5,051 nucleotides of DNA, from the NCBI GenBank assembly GCA_015493405.1, contig WGDF01000001.1, positions 1 to 5,051 of the forward strand, read 5' to 3'. Below are positions 1-5,051 of this stretch, piece after piece. The position numbers and the translations under genes are program-made. The stretch comes from Flavobacteriaceae bacterium. GTDB lineage: Bacteria > Bacteroidota > Bacteroidia > Flavobacteriales > Flavobacteriaceae. How positions within the stretch are numbered: the first letter of the stretch is position 1; each line of letters opens with the position of its first letter. A model generated the notes under the pieces. The model did not search any database. It had not been told where the DNA came from and worked only from the letters and a program-made list of their open reading frames with translations.

Positions 1-159
1 AGAAGTATTTTGGATGCACAAATCAATTATAACATCAAAAAATATAAAACCAAAATCAAACTCGGCGGCTCTAATATCTTGGGAACGGAATATTTGCCGG
101 CACCCGGAACCGGAAAAGTCGGTAGTATTTTTTATGTCGGTTTGACCTATGGCCAATAA
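1..159 (+). CDS. TonB-dependent receptor, C-terminal end (partial)
   Basis: The frame is open from the left edge and ends with TAA at 157-159, giving 52 residues that begin RSILDAQINYNIKKYK and end FYVGLTYGQ. The pattern matches the last beta-strands of Bacteroidota TonB-dependent receptors: an amphipathic strand of the LDAQI-Y type, then LGGSNILGTEY, a short loop with PAPGTG, and a final strand with alternating hydrophobic residues (IFYVGLTY). Such proteins are outer-membrane barrels that import siderophores, vitamins, peptides or glycans using TonB energy. The substrate cannot be told because the plug and most of the barrel lie outside the window. The family call rests on the terminal strands alone, so another outer-membrane barrel is possible. 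A terminator 36 bases after the stop separates it from nifJ, so the two are probably not co-transcribed. Confidence 0.72.
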   Translation, partial: RSILDAQINYNIKKYKTKIKLGGSNILGTEYLPAPGTGKVGSIFYVGLTYGQ

Positions 160-195
160 TTCCTCTTATTTGAATATTTATAATAAAAATAAAAT

Positions 196-224
196 AGACT
201 GTCTCAAAAGGGCAGTCTTTTTTT
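196..224 (+). terminator. Rho-independent terminator after the TonB receptor gene
   Basis: A hairpin forms between 196-204 (AGACTGTCT) and 210-218 (GGGCAGTCT), with a 5-base loop CAAAA. Six outer pairs are Watson-Crick; the inner three are U-G, C-G and U-G. A run of seven T (218-224) follows at once. It lies 36 bases past the receptor stop and upstream of the nifJ promoter, so it should end receptor transcription. Confidence 0.85.
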
Positions 225-292
225 ATAAAAAAACACCACAAAAAATAATTATCAATTTAAAGTAAATTTTAATAAATCTGTTTAAAAAACAC

Positions 293-321
293 TTGAAAAG
301 AAAAATAGTTTTATACCTTTG
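293..321 (+). promoter_or_regulatory. Bacteroidota-type promoter for nifJ
   Basis: A perfect -7 element TAccTTTG lies at 314-321, with a TTG (-33 type) at 293-295 and 18 bases between them. This matches the TTG / TAnnTTTG arrangement known for the Bacteroidota primary sigma factor. Transcription would start near 326-329, giving a leader of about 37-40 bases. That leader is almost all A and T, has no Shine-Dalgarno sequence, and ends in an A-rich run before the ATG at 366, as is usual in this phylum. Confidence 0.75.
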
Positions 322-365
322 TGTGTTTAAAGAAATAGTTTAATCAAAACAAAAAAATAAATACT

Positions 366-3300
366 ATGGCAAAACAATTTCCTAAGTTTATAGGTGATGC
401 GAATGAAGCGGTAGCCAGAGTAGCACATAAGATCAATGAAGTTTGTGCTATCTACCCCATTACGCCCTCCTCTCCTATGGGTGAACATGCTGATGCAATG
501 AGCGCCAGAGGAGAAAAAAATATCTGGGGCGAAATTCCCCGTGTGATAGAAATGCAAAGTGAAGGTGGCGCCTCAGGTGCTGTACACGGCTCGTTACAAG
601 GTGGCGCTTTAACCACTACCTTTACAGCTTCCCAAGGTCTGTTGCTGATGATTCCTAATATGTATAAAATCGCCGGTGAATTATTACCGACAGTTTTTCA
701 TATTGCAGCCCGAACCATAGCCACGCATGCCTTATCCATCTTTGGTGACCATTCCGATGTTATGGCAACCCGTCAAACCGGTTTTGCTATGTTATTCGGG
801 GGTTCCGTTCAAGAAGCTCAAGATATGGCTTTATTGGCACAGGTCGCTTCACTGAATACCCGTGTTCCTTTCTTAAATGTATTTGATGGCTTTAGAACTT
901 CACATGAAATTCAAAAAATAGATGCCATCCCCGATGAAATCTTAAAAAAAATGGTTTCGGAAGAAAAAGTAATGGAACACAAAGTTCGCGCTTTAAATCC
1001 CGATACGCCCAAATTAAGAGGCTCATCTCAAAATCCGGATGTATTTTTCCAAAACAGAGAACGTGCCAATCCTTATTATGAAAAGGTTCCTGCTGCAGTA
1101 CAAGCTGCGTTTGACCAATTTTATGAATTGACCGGCCGTCGTTACGAATTATACCAATATTATGGTGCCCCCGATGCCGAAAAAATGATTATCATTATGG
1201 GTTCAGGTATGGGCGCAGCTTTGGAAACTGTTGAGGAAATGACCAAAAACGGTGAAAAAGTCGGTGTTTTGGTCGTTCGTATGTATCGCCCTTTCTCTAT
1301 TAAAGATTTTATTGATGCAATTCCTAAAACCGTGAAAAAAATTGCCGTTTTAGACCGCACCAAAGAATCCGGAAGTATTGGCGAACCTTTATATATGGAT
1401 ACCGTTAATGCATTTGCAGAATCTGATCGACCCATGCCTATTATCACAGGTGGTCGTTATGGTTTATCTTCCAAAGAATTTAATCCTGCAATGGTCAAAG
1501 GTATTTTTGACGAATTAGCCAAAGACCAACCCAAAAAACACTTTACTGTCGGTATTGTAGATGATGTTACATTTACCAGTATTGACAAAGATCTTAACTT
1601 TAAAGTGAACAACAGCAACAAAAGTTTTATGTTCTTTGGTCTTGGTTCTGACGGAACGGTTTCGGCCAACAAAAACTCGATTAAAATTATCGGCCAAACG
1701 ACTGACAACTATGTTCAAGGTTATTTTGTTTATGATAGTAAAAAAGCCGGTGCCCGAACCGTTTCACATTTGCGCTTTGGACCGGACCCTATTCAATCTA
1801 CCTATTTAATTGATGAAGCAGACTTTATTGCAGTTCACCAATTTAATTTTATTCAAAAATTCAATTTTGTCAAAAATGTTAAAAAAGGCGGAACATTCTT
1901 ATTAAACTCTCCATTTACAGCAGATGAAATTTGGGATCAATTACCCAAAGAAGTTCAAAAAGAAATCATTGATCGTGAGGTTAATTTCTATGTAGTCGAT
2001 GCCTCCAGAGTTGCTTTTGAAGCTAAATTGGGTCGTCGTACCAATACTGTTTTACAAACTTGTTTCTTTGCTATTTCAGGCATCTTACCACAAGAAGAAG
2101 CTATTGAAAAAATAAAAAATGCCATTGTCAAATCTTACTCTCATAAAGGTGATGCCATTATTCAAATGAACTTTAATGCGGTTGATAAAGCTTTGGAATA
2201 CTTGCAAGAAGTCAAATATCCCAAACAAGTTACCAGCAATAGAGGTTTAGAAACTGTTATGCATGAAGATGCGCCCGAATATGTTTTAGATGTATTGGGT
2301 AAAATTTATGCCGGAGAAGGTGATTCCTTACCGGTCAGTGCTTTCAATGCTGATGGCACTTTCCCGTTAGGCACTTCAAAATATGAAAAATCAAATATTG
2401 CCGACTTTGTGCCTACTTGGGATGATACCGAACTTTGTACCCAATGTAATAAATGTGTACATATCTGTCCTCACGCCGCTATTCGTTCTAAAATTATAGA
2501 TGTTGAAGCTTTGGCCGATGCCCCTGAAGACATGCGTAAAACTAAAATCAAAGGCCGTTATGAAGGTGTTGATTCTTATATTTTACAAGTTGATCCCGAA
2601 CATTGTACCGGATGTACCCTTTGTGTAGCCGTTTGTCCGGCAGAAAGTAAAACAGAACCCGGCTTTAAAGCTATCAATATGCACCCGCGTATGGAAGTGC
2701 AACCTGTTGAACAAAAATTGTGGGATTATTTTGTCGACCTACCTTGGTATGATCGTAAAAAATTAAAATTGAATACCGTTAAAAATGTTCAATTCTTAGA
2801 ACCATTATTTGAATATTCAGGTGCTTGCCCCGGTTGTGGTGAAACGCCTTATATCAAAGAAGTTACCCAATTATATGGGGACAGCTCCTTGATTGCTAAT
2901 GCTACAGGATGTTCTTCAATTTACGGTGGAAACTTACCGACAACTCCTTATACGACCAATGATAAAGGACAAGGGCCGGCTTGGGCCAACTCCTTATTTG
3001 AAGACAATGCCGAATATGGTTTGGGGATGCGTTTGGCTTTAACCGAAAAACAAAAAACAGCACGCACGCTATTAAAACGCTTTGAAGATGTCGTTGGTAG
3101 CGATTTAGTGAATGCTATTTTAGACAACCCGGAAGCCGATGAAACCCAAAAGGAACAACAATTGGAATACATCAAACAAGTTCGTGATGCCATCAAAGAT
3201 ATCAAAACCGATGATGCCAGACGCCTAATGGTGATGGCCGATGATTTGCGTAAAAAATACATCTGGATCTTTGGCGGTGACGGTTGGGCTTATGACATTG

Positions 3301-3890
3301 GTTATGGTGGATTAGACCATGCGATTGCCAGTGGCGAAAATATCAATATTTTAGTTTTGGATACAGAAGTCTATTCTAATACAGGCGGACAAGCTTCCAA
3401 AGCCACACCTATTGCAGCCAGTGCAAAATTCCAAGTAGCCGGAAAATCTATACCTAAAAAAGATATCGCTTTACAAGCGGTCGCTTATGGAAATGTTTAT
3501 GTGGCTCAAATTGCCAGCGGTGCTAAAGATCAACAATCTTTAAAAGCCATAAAAGAAGCAGCCGAATATGACGGACCTTCTATCATTATAGCTTATTCTC
3601 ATTGTATTGAACATGGTTATGATATGGGCGATGGTGCCAATCACCAAGATTTAGCTGTTCGTTCCGGATATTGGCCTTTGTTCAGATTTGATCCCCGTAA
3701 AGAAGCCGGTAAACGCTTCCATTTAGACAGCAAAGCGCCGGATATCCCCGTTACTGAATTGATTGACAAAGAAGCTCGTTTTTCTCGTGTTAAAAAAGCG
3801 AACCCCGAACGTGCCAAAATGTTAGCAGGAATGTTACAAGATGAAATCAATTACAGATGGGAAAGATTGGAATTGTTATCTAAATTGTAA
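366..3890 (+). CDS. nifJ: Pyruvate:ferredoxin (flavodoxin) oxidoreductase, single-chain
   Basis: This cytoplasmic enzyme converts pyruvate, CoA and oxidised ferredoxin or flavodoxin to acetyl-CoA, CO2 and reduced carrier. The 1174 residues show the full fused architecture. The N-terminal thiamine-PP pyrimidine domain (about 1-250) has YPITPSSPMGE (T33), E66 and R116, matching Desulfovibrio africanus T31, E64 and R114. A transketolase-C-like domain (about 260-400) has VRMYRPF and DRTKESGSIGEP. The gamma/CoA domain (about 415-630) has GLGSDGTV and YDSKK...SHLRFG. An EKR-type linker (about 640-685) reads EKS at 674-676. Two 4Fe-4S motifs use C691/694/697/701 and C747/750/753/757. The proximal cluster ligands are C821, C824, C849 and C1080. 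The catalytic thiamine-PP domain has GDGWAYDIG (D972 for Mg) and NTGGQ (1005-1009). It lacks the extra C-terminal domain of the D. africanus enzyme. ATG 366 fits the family N-terminus and the A-rich leader. No frameshift is seen, and it stands as a single-gene unit. Confidence 0.97.
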   Translation: MAKQFPKFIGDANEAVARVAHKINEVCAIYPITPSSPMGEHADAMSARGEKNIWGEIPRVIEMQSEGGASGAVHGSLQGGALTTTFTASQGLLLMIPNMYKIAGELLPTVFHIAARTIATHALSIFGDHSDVMATRQTGFAMLFGGSVQEAQDMALLAQVASLNTRVPFLNVFDGFRTSHEIQKIDAIPDEILKKMVSEEKVMEHKVRALNPDTPKLRGSSQNPDVFFQNRERANPYYEKVPAAVQAAFDQFYELTGRRYELYQYYGAPDAEKMIIIMGSGMGAALETVEEMTKNGEKVGVLVVRMYRPFSIKDFIDAIPKTVKKIAVLDRTKESGSIGEPLYMDTVNAFAESDRPMPIITGGRYGLSSKEFNPAMVKGIFDELAKDQPKKHFTVGIVDDVTFTSIDKDLNFKVNNSNKSFMFFGLGSDGTVSANKNSIKIIGQTTDNYVQGYFVYDSKKAGARTVSHLRFGPDPIQSTYLIDEADFIAVHQFNFIQKFNFVKNVKKGGTFLLNSPFTADEIWDQLPKEVQKEIIDREVNFYVVDASRVAFEAKLGRRTNTVLQTCFFAISGILPQEEAIEKIKNAIVKSYSHKGDAIIQMNFNAVDKALEYLQEVKYPKQVTSNRGLETVMHEDAPEYVLDVLGKIYAGEGDSLPVSAFNADGTFPLGTSKYEKSNIADFVPTWDDTELCTQCNKCVHICPHAAIRSKIIDVEALADAPEDMRKTKIKGRYEGVDSYILQVDPEHCTGCTLCVAVCPAESKTEPGFKAINMHPRMEVQPVEQKLWDYFVDLPWYDRKKLKLNTVKNVQFLEPLFEYSGACPGCGETPYIKEVTQLYGDSSLIANATGCSSIYGGNLPTTPYTTNDKGQGPAWANSLFEDNAEYGLGMRLALTEKQKTARTLLKRFEDVVGSDLVNAILDNPEADETQKEQQLEYIKQVRDAIKDIKTDDARRLMVMADDLRKKYIWIFGGDGWAYDIGYGGLDHAIASGENINILVLDTEVYSNTGGQASKATPIAASAKFQVAGKSIPKKDIALQAVAYGNVYVAQIASGAKDQQSLKAIKEAAEYDGPSIIIAYSHCIEHGYDMGDGANHQDLAVRSGYWPLFRFDPRKEAGKRFHLDSKAPDIPVTELIDKEARFSRVKKANPERAKMLAGMLQDEINYRWERLELLSKL

Positions 3891-3914
3891 AATTTAGTCA
3901 ACAAAAATTTGTAA

Positions 3915-3946
3915 AAAAAATCCTGCCATATTCGGCAGGATTTTTT
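3915..3946 (+). terminator. Strong Rho-independent terminator after nifJ
   Basis: The arms TCCTGCC (3921-3927) and GGCAGGA (3934-3940) pair perfectly around a 6-base loop ATATTC. Flanking A (3915-3920) and T (3941-3946) runs extend the stem to 13 pairs. The T run serves the plus strand and the A run would serve the minus strand, so it can work in both directions. It lies 24 bases past the nifJ stop and 22 bases before the tRNA, insulating the tRNA from nifJ read-through. Confidence 0.92.
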
Positions 3947-3953
3947 ACATTTG
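3946..3953 (+). promoter_or_regulatory. Probable -7 promoter element for tRNA-Leu
   Basis: TAcaTTTG is a perfect match to the Bacteroidota -7 consensus TAnnTTTG. It ends 15 bases before the mature tRNA 5' end, so transcription would start near 3959-3961 and leave a short leader for RNase P to remove. No TTG is found at the usual distance upstream (about 3920-3928), because that stretch is the stem of the nifJ terminator. The element shares its first T with the terminator T run. Confidence 0.5.
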
Positions 3954-3968
3954 TATACTGATTTAATT

Positions 3969-4052
3969 GCCCGAATGGCGGAATTGGTAGACGCGCATGA
4001 TTCAGGGTCATGTGTCCGCAAGGACGTGCAGGTTCGATTCCTGTTTCGGGCA
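3969..4052 (+). tRNA. tRNA-Leu, anticodon CAG
   Basis: The 84 bases fold as a class II tRNA. The acceptor stem is GCCCGAA (3969-3975) with TTCGGGC (4045-4051), with discriminator A at 4052. The anticodon stem CATGA (3996-4000) pairs with TCATG (4008-4012) around loop TTCAGGG, placing the anticodon CAG at 4003-4005, which reads CUG leucine codons. The long variable arm GTCC-GCAA-GGAC (4014-4025) is typical of tRNA-Leu. The T-arm is GCAGG (4028-4032), TTCGATT, CCTGT (4040-4044), with one G-U pair. CCA is not encoded: the bases after A4052 are CTT, so it must be added enzymatically. Confidence 0.97.
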
Positions 4053-4226
4053 CTTTTCTACTAAACTTAATTATACTTAGACAAGTTACAATACCGGAAT
4101 TCTTGTTGAATGACATAGACTATAATCCATATACTTTATGCGCTCAAGAAGAAAATGTTACATCTGACTGGGATTAAATTAATTTTATTTTTACAGGTTT
4201 TTAAAGAAAATTACAAATAAGTTGGT
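4053..4226. other. Convergent intergenic gap between tRNA-Leu and the minus-strand gene
   Basis: These 174 bases separate the plus-strand tRNA from the end of the minus-strand envelope gene. I see no convincing stem-loop terminator for either side, only weak AT-rich pairings such as CTAA/TTAG at 4061-4080. A plus-strand frame stays open through the gap to TAA at 4175-4177 and reads like protein (IPEFLLNDIDYNPY), but it has no start codon of its own after the tRNA. No repeat of the tRNA 3' end is present, so an attachment site is not supported. Confidence 0.6.
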
Positions 4227-5051
4227 TTATTTTACCCAATTAAATCCAATCTGCAAAGTCTGTTTGTGCGATTTTGCCAAGTCGGATAAGCCCCATAAAT
4301 TGTCAGTCATCAGACTAAATTGCATAGACCCAATACGATATAAAAATCCAAATCCCAAGGCATCATAAGAAAAATTATCTGCTGTTAAATTAACTTTAGT
4401 ATAAAAATGTTTGGACCATTTTTTTTCATAAAATGCGCTAAGCCCCAAATGAATTTTAACCGGTCGGTATTGGGCAAAGCCTGTCAAACCGATAAAACCG
4501 GTGTAATTGGTTTTCGGATGTAAAAAATTTTCACACTTTTGATGATCCAAATCACCTATACCATATTTGAATCCCGCATAAACCGTAGTAGGACGCCAAA
4601 CAATATAAGACTTTTTGTTTTCAGCAGCTTTTATTTTTCCCTTAAAAGTCTTTTTAATATTATCCCAATAATCAACATAAGAATTTGGAAATTCTAATGC
4701 AATTCCATCAAATTGATAACTGCCCTTAATATAATAATTGTGTAAATCAGTGGTGTAATAAATAAAGCCCAAATCAAGCAATGAAGCCGATACGGTCATG
4801 CGACTATTGGGTTGATAACTGATGCCTAAATCTATTCCCGGGCCATAATTACCACTTAAAAAAAATTTGTTGAGGTAATGGTGCCAATCAGCTCCTTGTT
4901 TATAACCTGAACTCTGCAATTTTACATCAACTTGCTCCAAATGATGGGTGTAAAAATTATTTTGACCATCGGTGGTATAAAATCGGCCCGAATTGTGAAC
5001 CGTTTGTGCTTGCGCCAAACCCGAATATAATTTGAAACGGTAACCAAAAGA
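4227..5051 (-). CDS. Putative outer-membrane beta-barrel protein, DUF5723-like (C-terminal part)
   Basis: The minus-strand frame is open from the right window edge to the stop at 4227-4229, giving the last 274 residues. A TTG at 5016-5018 could be taken for a start, but eleven further in-frame residues (SFGYRFKLYSG) lie upstream, so it is an internal leucine. The signal peptide and true start are outside the window. The fragment resembles DUF5723, a Bacteroidota family predicted to form an outer-membrane barrel: a FGYRFKLYSGLA strand near the start, GPGIDLGISYQ (70-80), VSASLLDLGFIYY (87-99), SYIVWRPTTVYAGFKYG (148-164), and closing strands LGFGFLYRIGSMQFSLMTDN (232-251) and LQIGFNWVK. Aromatic-rich alternating strands with polar turns fit a barrel, and the end lies one residue past a WV aromatic pair. 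The function is unknown for the family. Family assignment is from memory of its motifs; the barrel prediction is inference. Confidence 0.7.
   Translation of the reverse strand, partial: SFGYRFKLYSGLAQAQTVHNSGRFYTTDGQNNFYTHHLEQVDVKLQSSGYKQGADWHHYLNKFFLSGNYGPGIDLGISYQPNSRMTVSASLLDLGFIYYTTDLHNYYIKGSYQFDGIALEFPNSYVDYWDNIKKTFKGKIKAAENKKSYIVWRPTTVYAGFKYGIGDLDHQKCENFLHPKTNYTGFIGLTGFAQYRPVKIHLGLSAFYEKKWSKHFYTKVNLTADNFSYDALGFGFLYRIGSMQFSLMTDNLWGLSDLAKSHKQTLQIGFNWVK

Noticed and set aside
254..268. Inverted repeat AATTTA-AAG-TAAATT upstream of the nifJ promoter
   Set aside because: Six-base arms made only of A and T are expected by chance in this AT-rich stretch, and it does not match FNR/CRP-type TTGAT-N4-ATCAA sites.
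327..557. Minus-strand frame of 76 codons over the nifJ start
   Set aside because: It overlaps the promoter, leader and first codons of nifJ and shows no recognisable family.
1160..1718. Three minus-strand frames opposite nifJ
   Set aside because: They lie wholly inside a clear enzyme gene; their composition reflects its codons on the other strand.
2948..3850. Two further minus-strand frames opposite the 3' half of nifJ
   Set aside because: Same reason: they oppose conserved catalytic codons and have no promoter or family features.
4031..4052. tRNA 3' end as an integration (att) site
   Set aside because: No second copy of the tRNA 3' sequence and no integrase are in the window.
3898..4116. 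Minus-strand frame of 72 codons with the string ETGIEPARP
   Set aside because: It is the antisense of the tRNA-Leu gene. This translation is a well-known false protein found wherever tRNA-Leu is read backwards.
4155..4220. Possible 21-codon plus-strand peptide starting at ATG 4155
   Set aside because: It is very short, AT-driven and hydrophobic, with no promoter nearby and no supporting feature.
5016..5018. TTG as start of the minus-strand envelope gene
   Set aside because: The frame continues upstream to the window edge with family-like residues, and no signal peptide follows the TTG.

Overview
The window reads as chromosomal DNA of a low-GC member of the Bacteroidota, most likely Flavobacteriales-like. 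Four things point there: the C-terminal end of a TonB-dependent receptor, a C-terminal fragment resembling the Bacteroidota-specific DUF5723 outer-membrane family, perfect TAnnTTTG promoter elements of the Bacteroidota sigma-A type, and an A-rich leader without a Shine-Dalgarno sequence before the main gene. The order-level placement is inference.

Layout: positions 1-159 hold the last 52 residues of a plus-strand TonB-dependent receptor, followed by a hairpin terminator (196-224). A promoter (293-321) then drives a single large gene, nifJ (366-3890), encoding a complete 1174-residue pyruvate:ferredoxin/flavodoxin oxidoreductase with all identifiable cofactor ligands in place. A strong stem-loop terminator (3915-3946) closes it. 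Directly behind is a tRNA-Leu(CAG) gene (3969-4052), whose likely promoter -7 element begins on the last T of that terminator. Positions 4053-4226 form a convergent intergenic gap. From 4227 to the right edge, on the minus strand, lies the C-terminal 274 residues of a putative beta-barrel envelope protein.

The genes do not form one pathway. nifJ appears monocistronic, bounded by its own promoter and terminators. Its product makes acetyl-CoA, CO2 and reduced ferredoxin or flavodoxin from pyruvate, which suggests an organism that lives at least part of the time with little oxygen. The two partial flanking genes are envelope functions and the tRNA is housekeeping.

No defence system, mobile element, CRISPR array or novel multi-gene system is visible. 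The points worth a second look are small: a tRNA promoter packed against a terminator, an EKR signature reading EKS in the oxidoreductase, a short coding-like stretch after the tRNA, and a direct repeat spanning the nifJ promoter.
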